Below are positions 1 to 10,604 of a stretch of DNA of 64,000 nucleotides, one piece after another (the stretch's first letter is position 1; each line of letters begins with the position of its first letter). The position numbers and the translations under genes are program-made. The notes below the pieces were generated by a model that was given only the letters and a program-made list of their open reading frames with translations, searched no databases and was not told where the DNA came from. Origin of the DNA: Juglans regia (Eukaryota > Streptophyta > Magnoliopsida > Fagales > Juglandaceae); contig NC_049915.1 in assembly GCF_001411555.2 (NCBI RefSeq), positions 17,188,640-17,252,639 of the forward strand. Reading direction: 5' to 3'.

Positions 1-140
1 CAATTGTTTACGTTATCATATGTTTATTTGGGCCAAAACTCAGCTTCAAATTGTTTACGTTAACTATGATCCCAATTCTCAATGCTCTCAAAGGTTGCAT
101 TGGGCCGATAATTATTAGCACTGCCCTCCCAAAGTCCCGT
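1..140. repeat. Segment homologous to 59950-60058
   Basis: This stretch contains 'gggccaaaactcagcttca', then a run ending 'ttgcattgggcc' and 'tagcactgc', in the same order as 59965-60048. The spacing differs by only a few tens of bases. It also holds an internal direct repeat, 'aattgtttacgtta', at about 2-16 and 49-63. No coding sequence is evident. The simplest reading is one half of an old duplication whose other half lies beyond the NLR upstream region, or a dispersed repeat. Confidence 0.6.
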
Positions 141-171
141 CCTGCATGCATGCACCTCATCCTCCCTCAAT

Positions 172-309
172 CACTACAAGAAAACTACTTATTTGTGGCC
201 ATTTAATTCCAGCGAAATGATTATTTACAGCCAAAATGAGACTGTTTTGGTCACAAATAACATTTTCGCCGCAATTAAATGGCCACAAAAGCCCATTTTT
301 CTTGTAGTG
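172..309 (-). mobile_element. 138-bp CACTA-type MITE, copy 1
   Basis: The element begins CACTACAAGAAAA and ends with its inverse, TTTTCTTGTAGTG. It is flanked by a perfect 3-bp duplication AAT (169-171 and 310-312), the hallmark of CACTA (En/Spm) transposition. Further inside it is roughly palindromic, with GTGGCCATTTAATT near one end and AATTAAATGGCCAC near the other. It is too small to encode a transposase, so it must be non-autonomous. A second copy of the same length lies at 10465-10602 in inverted orientation. Short reading frames across it on both strands are a by-product of the palindrome. Confidence 0.88.
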
Positions 310-479
310 AATCATAATTCCTTCCTCCATCCTAGCAGCAAATCTTTGGATTTTCATTGTCTTTTTATTTTTATTTTTTTATTTATTTTTTATTCTATTC
401 TCATCTGTAGGTTTTGAAGTTGAATATGTCTTCCTTATGCTGTTTTTCTCCCTCAATTAATTTCTAAGTGCAGATTGGC

Positions 480-1687
480 GCTTTCTTTTGTTGAAAATTA
501 ACTTAATTTGTTCGACAAGGTTTCAATCCTTGCTTGGGAATCCTCAACCTAGTCAGTGCTTCCATAGAGTCATTATAAGCATTTGGACCGAACCTAATAA
601 GTAATGCCTTAGTAAAGATATCCCAGTTTTGCATTGGACAACTATCTTCCATATCTTGAAACCAAATTAATGCCCTTCCCTCCTGTGAAAGGAGGCTAGT
701 CGTACTCTATGCTGTGGGATAGTGTTATGAAAAAGAAAAAAAATGATTGGCCTTGTAAATCCAACCTATAGAGTCATCTCCATGGAAGAGTGGGAAGTCG
801 AGCCTCACGGTACTTGGTTGAATCTCACCCATTTGTGTATGAAAAATTATTTACATCAGCCTACTATTTACATCAGCCTCAACACACTTAGTGTATTGAG
901 TTAAAAAAAAAAAAAAAATTGAAACCATGGTATGGGGAGAGTGTAAGCTGATATATAGCACATCTCTATGTATTTTGCAGGTGCTATTGCTATTGATGTA
1001 GATGGGGCTGCTATTGTTGCTGAATTGGTTGTTGAGGATAGGTTTGTTGCTATTGTTGCAGCTGCAGGTTTCCAGATTCGTCTCTTAATGGGGCCCCATC
1101 AGAAGATTCGGCATTAGGGCTGTGCTACTAGGGTTTCTTTTATGTATTTCCATAGTGAGGATGGCCAGTTCTTGTCCTATGTCAATTGCAATTGCCATCT
1201 CGTTGTCCATGTGAGACAACCAACATCATTAGACTTTTTTAATTCTTGGTATTCGGAATCAGTTGCCTTTTTTAGGGCATTGAGCCTATCTTGTAGCTAA
1301 TTCAACGTAGTTCCTTCTGCCATTCTTCTTCACAGGAACATGTCTCTGATACCACTTTGTAACACACTTATTCTGATTCACACACAAATAAGCTGACTTC
1401 AAGAAGAGCACCTCCAGAAACGGAACGAGATAGAGAGATAAAAGAGGAAATTTAGGTTTTTTATTACTTTTCAGATGCCTTACATTTTCCCTCTTGCGTT
1501 ACATATACTGAGAGAGCTAAAAGAGCTCATGTGCCTACTCTTGGGGACTCAAATAAAATAGACTGAACTAAAGACAGGAAGTACATAAAACAAGTAAATG
1601 GATAATAGCCCAGGATCAACGCTGCGGCCCACAACTGACTCCAACTAACTGACCTCTAACTAATTGACATTGGGCCTAGCCCTTACA
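480..1687 (-). mobile_element. 5' part of a degenerate Ty3/gypsy element
   Basis: On the minus strand the order is LTR (1687 to 1358), primer-binding site, then gag. The LTR has TGTAA...TTACA ends. The primer-binding site next to it (about 1343-1355) reads TGGTATCAGAGA on the minus strand, close to the usual initiator-Met-tRNA complement. Sequence resembling the element fades at about 480, so pol and the 3' LTR are missing. It is an old truncated copy. Confidence 0.72.
490..1324 (-). pseudogene. Gypsy gag remnant
   Basis: Minus-strand translation starts MAEGTTLN, hits a stop, then continues LQDRLNALKKATDSEYQEL, the characteristic start of plant gypsy Gag proteins. After a decayed linker, blocks resembling LDFPLFHGDDSIGWIYKA and GRALIWFQDM, then FTKALLIRFGP and MEALTRLR, match the Retrotrans_gag domain (PF03732 family). 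Several stops and frame changes separate the blocks, so no Gag can be made. The family match is from recognition of these motifs. There is no downstream protease or reverse transcriptase in the window. Confidence 0.72.
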
Positions 1688-2208
1688 AATGACCCATCCC
1701 ACGACTAACTCACTAACTCCAAACTTCAGTTCGACACTCAAAACATTTCACCTAACCGAACACTTCACTTCAAACTTCGCACACGTGCACCTAGGGCTCG
1801 ATCTCATCTTCTTCCTCACAGCCTCCTTTCGTCGTCTGTACCTCTTCATGTCTAGGGTTCCAGCTATGCCGTGTTACAGAAATTGTATCTCTTGCATGCC
1901 CAGATGTTTATATATATATAAGAGAAGTTTGATTCCAATGGAACTAATAAAGAAAGAAAATTCAGTATTCTTTTGCAGTCCAAAAGATCATTGAGAAAAC
2001 GAGGAGGGTTAAATTCATGTAATTTGCAAGATAGTGTTTGATGGGCCCGCATATCAATCTTATATGGTTTTTTAGGATCAAGTATAAAGACAGTATCTGG
2101 GTTTTGGTGATCCTTTGGACGATTATATTTCTTTCTGCTCCTAAGTTTTTCGATTCTATTATTTCACTCCTCTTGTTATATTATAATTTTATCAATTACG
2201 GCACGACG
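1688..2208. other. Intergenic, no recognised feature
   Basis: About 520 bases of moderately AT-rich sequence between the gypsy fragment and the copia target site. It has short open frames only, and none shows a recognisable domain or splice pattern. Confidence 0.5.
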
Positions 2209-2213
2209 TCATA

Positions 2214-2573
2214 TATTACACAATAAAGATGCAACCAACTCACAAGCTGCAGGTCGTATAGCTACTGCAACAACCACAAGTCGCACAGCACAATCCCCAT
2301 ACGCGACACTAAAGGATGAAAATGGATGATCCTCCATTGTGTATTCTTTTTATATTGTCTATCCATTTTTTATTATTTGTGAATATTAGCTGGCAGCTAT
2401 TTTTAGTAGATAGAATCTGTTAGTTTGTTATGACAGACTATATAGTGGCCACTCACTAGTGCACTGTTGTATGCAGAATTTCCTTCTAGTACTTTTCAAT
2501 GGAATACATGGTTTTTCCTTCTCCATGAATATGCTCTCTGATTCTCTTCACTTCTAAGTTTACATTTCTTACA
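2214..2573 (+). repeat. Copia 5' LTR (360 bp)
   Basis: It matches 7131-7423 almost base for base from TATTACACAATAAAG to TTTCTTACA. It carries a block of about 67 bases (roughly 2381-2450) absent from the 3' LTR. The last base of the LTR and the first bases of the primer-binding site form a fortuitous ATG at 2573. Confidence 0.93.
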
Positions 2574-2585
2574 TGGTATCAGAGC
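2574..2585 (+). other. Primer-binding site, initiator Met-tRNA type
   Basis: TGGTATCAGAGC lies immediately after the 5' LTR. This is the standard complement to the 3' end of plant initiator methionine tRNA, used to prime minus-strand DNA synthesis. Confidence 0.93.
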
Positions 2586-2611
2586 CTAAGAGTTTTTTTT
2601 TTTTTTTCCTC

Positions 2612-5600
2612 ATGGAAGACACACTGGAACATTTCGATGATTCTTCTTCTGCTCATTCACACATAAACATAAACACCTTACCTGCATCCCGATTTCTGAA
2701 TCTTGGTGACCCTGGTAATCCCTTCCGTTTGGACAATGGTGACAATCCTGCTGTTATCCTCGTGACTGATTTACTCACCACAGACAACTATGCGACTTGG
2801 TCCCGTGCTATGCGACGGGCACTCCGTGCGAAAAACAAACTGGGTTTTATCTCTGGCGCCATCCCTCAACCTATCGATCCAGAGGATCCTCTTCTTGAGC
2901 TGTGGGAACGCTGCAACGACATGGTCGTCTCATGGATCCAGAACTCCATTAGTCCCTCCATAAAATCCAGCGTTGTTTTTGTCGATGATGCTCGGGAAAT
3001 TTGGCTCGATCTTCAGGATCGTTTCTCTCAACAAAACGAGCCTCGGATCTTCCAGCTTAAGAAAACACTTTCCAGCCTTCTTCAAGACAATGATTCAGTC
3101 AGTATTTACTACAGTAAGCTGAAAACTTTTTGGGATGAACTTTCCATTTATGATCCAATTCCTGCTTGTAACTGTGGTTCTATGAAAACCCTTTTGGATC
3201 GTTACCAGAGAGATTGTGTATTTCAATTTCTTAAGGATTTGCGTGATTCTTATGCTAATGTGCGTGACCAGATTATGCTCTTAGACCCTTTGCCCTCTGT
3301 TACTAAGGTGTTTTCTCTAATTCACCAACAAGAACAACAACACAACCTGATTTCAACCATTCCATCCCTTGACTTAATGGCCTTAGCCATTAAGAAAACT
3401 TATCCCAACACCAAATTTTCTGCCCAGCCCAGACCCCCTTTCAAGAAGGACAGACCCTATTGTAGCCATTGCAAGATCCTAGGCCATTCCCTTGAATCAT
3501 GCTTCAAAGCTGGTCATGCCGAGGCCCCCGTATGTACTCATTGCCATTTACCTGGTCACATTGTTGACAAATGCTACAAGCTGCATGGTTATCCACCGGG
3601 TCATAAATTTTTCAGCAAATCTCAATCTTCTGGAGTTTTTGCTAATCAGTTTAGCCTCTCTAATGCTTCTGAACCTAAGGAAATCAGTGATGAGAGAGTT
3701 GGTTTGACTAGAACTCAATATCAGCAACTCATTGCCTTGCTTCAGCCACGGGAATCTTCAACTGCTGCTCCTCACTCTGCAAACCAGATACAGTCCATTT
3801 TCAACCCCTCCTCGCCTTCTAACATTTCTGGTATTCCCTTTTGTTTCTCTACTTATACACACAAACTCACTGACACTCCTTGGATTATTGACACAGGAGC
3901 AATAGACCATATGGTCTGTTGCACCTCTTTTCTTACTACCATCACAAAACAAGTTTCATTATCTGTCAAATTACTTAATGGGAACCAAGTTCTTGTTACA
4001 CACACTGGTAATGTTCAACTCACAAAGTCCATTTTACTCAAAGATGTTCTATGTGTTCCATCCTTCCATTTTAATCTTCTTTTAGCAAAAAAGCTTGCTA
4101 CCTCTCTCACTTGTTGCCTGGTTTTCTTTTCTGATTATTGCTTTATCCAGGACCTTTTAACTTGGACAACGATTGGGAAAGGTGAAGTGAGACATGGCTT
4201 ATATCACTTGCTACAAACTGAAGTTGCTCCCTCAACTCTAGCCACCATTCTTTCGAATTTCTTCAAAACTAATGTTCCTGTTTCAGCTTCTGTTATAAAC
4301 AATGTGGCTATTTCAGACCTTTGGCATTGTCGCCTAGGCCACCTATCACTTTCTCGTTTACTTTTGATTACTGATCCTATTGTAAAGCAACACACCTCTT
4401 CAACTAATGAAAAATCTTGTTGCATTTGTCCTCTAGCTAAACTTCACAAACTTCATTTTCCTGACAGCACTCACAAGACTTTGAGGCCTTTTGAACTAAT
4501 CCATTGTGACCTTTGGGGACCATGTTCTACTGCTGCATATGATGGTTCAAAATATTTTCTAACTATAGTTGATGACTTCATAAGAACTACATGACTTTAT
4601 TTACTTCAAAATAAGACTGAAACTCGAAAATGCATTGATTCTTTTTCAAATCTGGTTGAGACACAATTTACCCTTAAAATTCAGACTTTAAGAAGTGACA
4701 AAGGGGCTGAGTTTTTAATGAGAGATTTTTTTAACACCAAGGGGATAATTCATCAAAGAACTTGTGTTGCTACCCCTCAACAAAATGGTATTGTGGAAAG
4801 AAAACACCAACATTTACTTAATGTTGCTCAGGCTTTAAAATTTCAAGCTGGACTTCCCATTGAATTTTGGAATGATTGTGTTTTAACTGCCACTTACATC
4901 ATTAATAGGACCCCAAGTCCTCTACTTAAAAATAAAATTCCATATGAGCTACTTTTCAAATCACAACCTCCCTATGCTCATATGCGAATTTTTGGATCTC
5001 TATGCTTTGCTACTACCCTTGTCCATGGTAGAAAGAAATTTGATCCCCGAGGTCGCAAATGTATTTTCCTTGGCTACCCTTTTGGCATTAAAGGTTATAA
5101 ACTCATTGATCTCAATACACGAACCACTTTTATCTCTAGGGATGTTATATTCCATGAATCCATATTCCCATTTCACTCAACCTCCTCACCCAACACAACT
5201 CCCTCTAATAAAAACAGTTTTGTGTTCACACAACCTTTGCCAAATCTTCTTGACTTCCCTTCTTTTCCTCTTCAAACCAACCCTACATCTCACACAAAAT
5301 TTCCTTCCTTTTCACCCACTGCCGTCACTCCTATTTCTCCTCCCATTCAATCAGCCCTTCCACAACCATCTAATCATCCCCTTCGCAGGTCCACTAGAGT
5401 CAAGAGGGCACCTCAATACCTACGTGATTTTCACTGCCAACAAGCCTCACTTCCAACTCCATCCCAATCATTGGCCAAGACAACCTCCAAAACTGCAGGT
5501 ACAAATTTTTCCCTACACAATTTTTTAACTTACCAGAATTTTAATCCTTCATTTCGTGCCTTCTCTTCTTCCATTTCTACTTCATTTGAGCCAACCACCT

Positions 5601-7246
5601 ACAAACAAGCAGTAAATGATCCTGGCTGGTGTCAGGCAATGGACACTGAATTGCAAGCTTTAGAACAGAACAAAACTTGGATTATCACTGATCTTCCTCT
5701 AGGTAAAGAAGCTGTTGCTTGTAAATATGTGTATAAAATTAAGTATAACTCTATTGAAACAATTGAAAGGTTGAAAGCCAGGGTTGTAGCAAAGGGTTTT
5801 ACACAGCAAGAAGGCATAGACTACACAGAAACCTTCTCACCAGTTGCAAAGTTGGTGACAGTTCGGGTTTTACTCACTGTGGCAGCAGTACAAGGATGGC
5901 TCCTTCACCAATTTGATGTCAACAACGCCTTCCTACATGGAGATTTAACCGAGGAAATTTACATGCAAAAACCACCTGGTTACAACAAGGGCAGTCCTCA
6001 TCAAGTTTGCAAACTGCTTAAGAGTCTCTATGGCCTTAAGTAGGCCTCTAGACAATGGTACTCCAAATTCTCCTCATCTCTCATTGAGTTTGGTTTTGAA
6101 CAATCCAAAGCAGACTATAGTCTTTTTACTAAATTAGATGGAACTTTTTTTCTTGCTTTACTAGTCTATGTGGATGATATCATCGTAGCTAGTAACTCTC
6201 AAGCTTCCATTGACTCTCTTAAAATCTTTCTGAATCAAAAATTTAAAATCAAAGATCTTGGAAGTTTACGCTACTTTCTTGGCTTGGAAGTTGCTCGATC
6301 CTCTCAAGGAATTCACTTGTGCCAAAGAAAGTATGCTTTGGACATTTTAGCTGATTCAGGCACTCTTGGCAGCAAACCTACTAAACTGCCTTCAGACCAG
6401 AATTTTAAAATCAGCAAAGATGCTGGTGACCCTCTTCCAGATCCTAGCATTTATCGTCGACTCATTGGTCGTTTATTGTATCTCACTCTCACAAGGCCTG
6501 ACATTTGCTATGTTGTTCAGCTTTTGAGCCAATTTATGGATCGACCTACTGATGCACACTTAGCCACTGCTCATAAAGTTCTCAGGTATATCAAATCTGC
6601 CCCTGGACAAGGTCTCCTCTTATCCTCCACATCTCAGCTGCAACTAAAGGCCTATTGTGACTCTGACTGGGCCTCTTGTCCAGATACCCGTAGATCTGTT
6701 AATGGGTATTGTATTTTCCTTGGCCACTCACTTGTTTCTTGGAAATCTAAGAAGCAATCCGTGGTCTCTCGTTCATCAGATGAAGCTGAGTATCGATCAA
6801 TGGCAGCCACTTGTTCCGAGCTCACATGGCTAAAATATCTCCTCTATGATCTCAGAATATCACACGACCAAGCTGCATTTCTATACTGTGACAACCAGGC
6901 AGGCCTTCACATCGCTGCAAATCCAGTTTTCCACGAGCGCACCAAGCATATCGAGCTCGATTGCCACTTGATCAAAGACAAAATACAAGAGGGCAGCATC
7001 ACCACAGCCCATGTTGCATCTCAGTCCCAACTTGCTGACATATTTACAAAAGTTTTACCTTCCTATCTCCTTTATTCACATTTGTCCAAGATGGGAATAG
7101 TAAATCTCTATTCTCCATCTTGCGAGGGGCTATTACACAATAAAGATGCAACCAACTCACAAGCTGCAAGTCGTATAGCTACTGCAACAACCACAAGTCG
7201 CACAGCACAATCCCCACACGCGACACTAAAGGATGAACAAGGATGA
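2612..7246 (+). pseudogene. Copia gag-pol, one frame with two stop codons
   Basis: One frame runs through with two in-frame stops: TGA at 4592-4594 (a Trp position in relatives) and TAG at 6041-6043 (a Gln position). Domains in order: a Gag core containing NYATWSRAMRRAL; two CX2CX4HX4C zinc knuckles at about 3461-3502 and 3532-3573; protease with DTGA near 3887; an HHCC integrase zinc domain near 4320-4430; an integrase core with HCDLWG near 4502 and VERK near 4790; reverse transcriptase ending in YVDD at 6167-6178; RNase H with DEAEYRS near 6780. I place the start at 2612, after a poly-T tract, because the ATG at 2573 sits in the LTR/primer site. The 3' end of the frame runs into the 3' LTR. 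The first stop cuts the protein inside the integrase. Confidence 0.93.
7122..7130 (+). other. Polypurine tract of the copia element
   Basis: GCGAGGGGC lies directly before the 3' LTR, where the plus-strand primer should be. It is short and interrupted by two pyrimidines. Confidence 0.65.
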
Positions 7247-7423
7247 TCCTCCATTGTGTATTCTTTTTATATTGTCTATCCTCTTTTTATTATAGTGGCC
7301 ACTCGCTAGTGCACTGTTGTATGCAGAATTTCCTTCTAGTACTTTTCAATGGAATACACGGTTTTTCCTTCTCCATGAATATGCTCTCTGATTCTCTTCC
7401 CTTCTAAGTTTACATTTCTTACA
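7131..7423 (+). repeat. Copia 3' LTR (293 bp)
   Basis: It has the same ends as the 5' LTR but lacks about 67 bases. The deletion joins 'tttttatta' directly to 'tagtggccactc', with a few bases of microhomology (tat/tata) at the junction. The flanking TCATA at 7424-7428 completes the target duplication. Confidence 0.93.
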
Positions 7424-7428
7424 TCATA

Positions 7429-7977
7429 TATCAACCAATTATTTAATGAAAATCTCATACTTCAACCAGATTTCAATCAAATATTTCGAAATCTGGTGGC
7501 CGCCATAGCTGTGAAAACAGCATATTGTAGATCGATCTCTGAGTCAAGTACGCTATCAATTGATTTGTGGTTTCACGAAGCCACGTAACTCGAGCATAAG
7601 GCACTATGCTAGGCAAATTGATGGTTTTATTCTTCTTAAATTATATGCTAAACTAATCGACATGAAGATATGTATCGATCATGTGCTAGTAATTAATGGC
7701 TTACTTTTTAATGTCAAGTAGGTCAACGATTAATCCTAGAAACCACAAGTTTAATTATTGTAATCCGGTCGATAATCTGATTACAATTAGTAATCATGAA
7801 CACGTCCTTTTTAAGATTAGGTTCGTATAAACAGACATACACAGCATAATAAAGATCATCTACATCTCAAGATACAATTATTTTGAAAGGCAAAAAAAAA
7901 AAAAATTAATACTAATAATAATAATAATAATAACAATAACGAAGGAAACTAATCTATTAATCCAGCATGCTAGATGA
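7429..7977. other. Intergenic, downstream of the HMA gene
   Basis: About 550 bases with no recognisable gene. It contains a poly-A run near 7890 and a TAA/AATAAT trinucleotide run at about 7911-7940. Because the HMA gene is on the minus strand, its 3' UTR must lie here. I could not fix a polyadenylation site. Confidence 0.45.
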
Positions 7978-8601
7978 TCAGTACCAGGGCCAGTGAAGTC
8001 CATTCCCCCTACAGACATTGCAACCAGGTGGATATTCGACATAAGCCCCATGACAAAATCCCATCCGAGGTTGGTGACAATAAGGTGGTACTTTGCATAC
8101 ACAAGCTGGAGGTGGATTTTTGTTTTCATCTTCTTTTTTCTTCTCGGGCGCTTTCTGCACTACCTTTTCCACGGTTATTAAGCTAGTTTGGCCAACCTTC
8201 TTCCTCAAATATTCTATCAAGCAAGCTGCATCAACGTCATCTCCAACCACCACCAGTAGATTTGGGTTTTGCCCATCTAATGCCACTGAGGTAACACCTA
8301 TAAATATGAAACTTTATATATATCACAAGAATGAAACTTTATAACAAAGACAAAAAGAATCAGAATACTAACAAAGCAATTGGAAGATCAACTTTATTTA
8401 ACGAACAATATTCGAGTATGAGCCATACCATCTGCTGTAGCAGCCAGGGCCAAGGCTTTGGACCGACGTTCCTTACATACCTCAATGACGATCTTTTGCT
8501 GCACATGATTTGAGCATAGAACACGTAGATATAGTCATGCATGTTGCCATACCATTCATACAAGAACTGACCAACACTAGATCAAGATGGCTTACCTTCA
8601 T
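7978..8601 (-). CDS. HMA-domain protein (HIPP-like) lacking the CxxC metal site
   Basis: Three exons on the minus strand: 8601-8596 (ATGAAG), 8498-8429 and 8297-7978. The introns are 8595-8499 and 8428-8298, each with GT...AG ends. The frames join exactly and give 131 codons. The first exon of only two codons is typical of this family. The product starts MKQKIVIEVCKERRSKA and continues ATADGVTSVALDGQNP, the beta-alpha-beta HMA fold, through about residue 75. In relatives the loop after the first strand carries MxCxxC, which binds copper or zinc. Here about three residues are missing and one Cys remains, so metal binding is doubtful. A Lys/Pro linker and a Cys-rich tail (CVC, YCHQP, GCNVC) follow, ending GLHWPWY with no CaaX prenylation box. 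The likely role is a cytosolic binding or interaction protein; its partner is unknown. Confidence 0.77.
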
Positions 8602-8729
8602 GATACGCGGAAATGTTTGTCGACAATTGCCAGATTTTTCAGGAGTTGGCGGCTCCGGGATACAAATGTTTTGGTTTTACAAGAAGCGGACGATCGAAGA
8701 ATATAAGAACCTCGATCGAGCTATCACTT

Positions 8730-8739
8730 CTTTTTATAG
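8730..8739 (-). promoter_or_regulatory. Possible TATA box of the HMA gene
   Basis: The minus strand reads CTATAAAAAG about 130 bases upstream of the ATG, in a sensible place for a plant core promoter. The assignment rests on position and consensus only. Confidence 0.4.
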
Positions 8740-8829
8740 TCATGAGCAGTTCTTAGTTCTTACCCACTGGTCTTCCACATGCATGCTACTCGTGAACCAG
8801 CCTTGATTTGATAATTAGGCTGGAGATCC

Positions 8830-10220
8830 ACTTTTTGCGGGTTCAAATTAGATTGCCATATATACAACAAGTATATATCCACGAAGTGTTCTGCAATATC
8901 AGTATCATGATCACATGTTTAGACTAGTTAATTAATTATTACTGGCTGAAATAACTGATGATCATGAGTTCTTAACGAGTAAAAATCTTGTTTTGCGATA
9001 TATGTTTCGATATCTCCAAACATTTTCTTTCATAGTCCATTGTTTGTCGATGTAAAATAAATTTTTTGCCAAAAACTTTTCAATAAATTATTTTACAAGA
9101 AAAAAATGTTTTTCTTGTGTTTGGCGCGCTCTCATTGAAAATTATTTTCTTGAAAATATTTATTATTAGTTGGTGTGTATAATCCTAGGTATTTATAAAT
9201 AGAATCAAATATTTAAAATTTTTTATTCTATATATTTAATGTTCAAATAGTATTTAATATTCAAATACTACATTATAATATATATATATTATGTATATAA
9301 TATATATATATATATATATTATATTCAAATACAACATTATAATATATATATATGCTGTCTTATGACTTTATGTACAAATCTATACAAACTTATAACAAAC
9401 ATAATTTTCAAGACTTCGAGTCTTATTTAAGAATAGATATGTTTCTAGGTACTATTTTTGTTGACTTTCAAGTCTTGTTAAGAATAGATCCGTTTCTTCT
9501 GGCCAAAAAAAAAAAAATAGTTTCTACTCATGTTTTTGTTTATAATATTAAATTACTCCTACATGCAGAAACGGTAACGCTTTGTGTATTTGGAAGATCG
9601 ATGACCGTCCTAGCTAGCTAGCTAGCTAGAAGAAACTAATTAAATAAAAATATTCTAAATTTGCTTTCCTTGTAATTTCCTTCTGCTGCCCGCGGTATGT
9701 AATTAATGTAATGATTAATTTATTTAAAGTCTATAGAAGCTTTGAAAAATCAATGGAGATTTGTATTTTTTTAATCAAAGATATATGTATTAAACTTAGA
9801 CTAATTAATCGCTTTTCCCAAAAGATGTATTAAATATTTGCCACATGAGTTAATTTCAGATCTGATGATCATAGTTTTAAGTGGTGATGCAAATTATCAA
9901 AACCCGGACGCAGTTTAATTAAGATGTTAAAAAAACAGTATGATAGGTCGAAGGACATAAAATTTGAGTTGGTATATATAAAGAATATATTTATCCCATA
10001 GTCCAACTCATCAGCTTTTTATTCGAGGTTACAATAAGCCTACCCCCACCATATTATAAATCTTAAAATTTAAAAGAAAAATCATAGAACAGTGATGAGT
10101 GGCTGGCAGCAACCTCCGGCGCTGGATATATGCACCAGATCAACACCTCGCTAGGAGGCATCGAAACTGCCAAATTCAGCTCTTTCGTAGTGGTGCCGGA
10201 TTATGCCTGAATCATCTAGA
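8830..10220. other. AT-rich intergenic region with simple repeats
   Basis: No gene is recognised. It contains TA-rich microsatellites at about 9275-9355, where a block of some 30 bases (ttcaaatac-acattataata and TA run) occurs twice. It also has a (TAGC)n tract at 9610-9629 and an A-run near 9505. A short open stretch at about 10110-10208 encodes an unrecognised peptide. Confidence 0.5.
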
Positions 10221-10286
10221 TTTGTCCGGAACCGACGCTGCTAGACCTGACTATATCTAGGCCTCATCCGATCGGTTCCGGACAAA
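10221..10286. other. 15-bp perfect inverted repeat with 36-base loop
   Basis: TTTGTCCGGAACCGA (10221-10235) is followed after 36 bases by its exact reverse complement at 10272-10286. The arms are GC-rich compared with the surroundings and would form a stable hairpin in RNA or single-stranded DNA. No TA or 3-bp duplication flanks it. I cannot assign a class. Confidence 0.6.
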
Positions 10287-10464
10287 TTCTGCTGGTTCAA
10301 ACAAAGCTATGTTCGAATTCGGTGTTGCATGATTTGCAGCCGCCTCTCATCAGGGTGGCAGCTGGAGCGCTGATCGGAGCCAATCTTGGAATTAATTAGG
10401 ATTTCTAGTATTTTTGGGTGCATACTTCCTATTTTAGCATTATATTGTAATAATCTTGTACTAT

Positions 10465-10599
10465 CACTACAAGAAAAATGGGCTTTTGTGGCCATTTAAT
10501 TGTGACGAAAATGTTATTTGTGATCAAAACAGACTCATTTTGACTGTAAATAGTCATTTCGCTGTAATTAAATGGCCATAAATAAACAGTTTTCTTGTA

Positions 10600-10602
<3 letters not shown>
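10465..10602 (+). mobile_element. 138-bp CACTA-type MITE, copy 2
   Basis: It has the same CACTACAAGAAAA / TTTTCTTGTAGTG ends and the same length as the element at 172-309, in opposite orientation. Internal blocks such as TTTGTGGCCATTTAATT are shared. The flanking triplets are TAT and TGT, so the target duplication is imperfect or altered by the (TA)n tract that follows. Confidence 0.84.

Positions 10603-10604
<2 letters not shown>

Larger units (their letters stand above)
2209..7428 (+). mobile_element. Complete Ty1/copia retrotransposon with target duplications
   Basis: All structural parts are present: target duplication TCATA (2209-2213 and 7424-7428), 5' LTR 2214-2573, primer-binding site TGGTATCAGAGC at 2574-2585, gag-pol, purine-rich tract at about 7122-7130 and 3' LTR 7131-7423. 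The order gag, protease, integrase, reverse transcriptase, RNase H defines the copia superfamily. The LTRs begin TATTACA and end TTCTTACA, so the termini are TA...CA rather than TG...CA in both copies. By eye about nine substitutions separate the shared LTR bases. The coding region needs only two stop codons to explain its inactivity. Confidence 0.95.

Noticed and set aside
157..417. Short opposing open frames with similar peptides (GIKWPQ, LWPFN)
   Set aside because: They are the two strands of the palindromic CACTA MITE, repeated at 10429-10689; no codon constraint.
8510..8806. 98-codon plus-strand frame opposite the HMA gene
   Set aside because: It overlaps the small first exon, intron and promoter of the better supported minus-strand gene and has no recognisable domain.
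9259..9352. Repeated 'acattataatatata' block as a MITE pair
   Set aside because: Short, adjacent to TA microsatellites and best explained by slippage; no inverted ends or target duplication.
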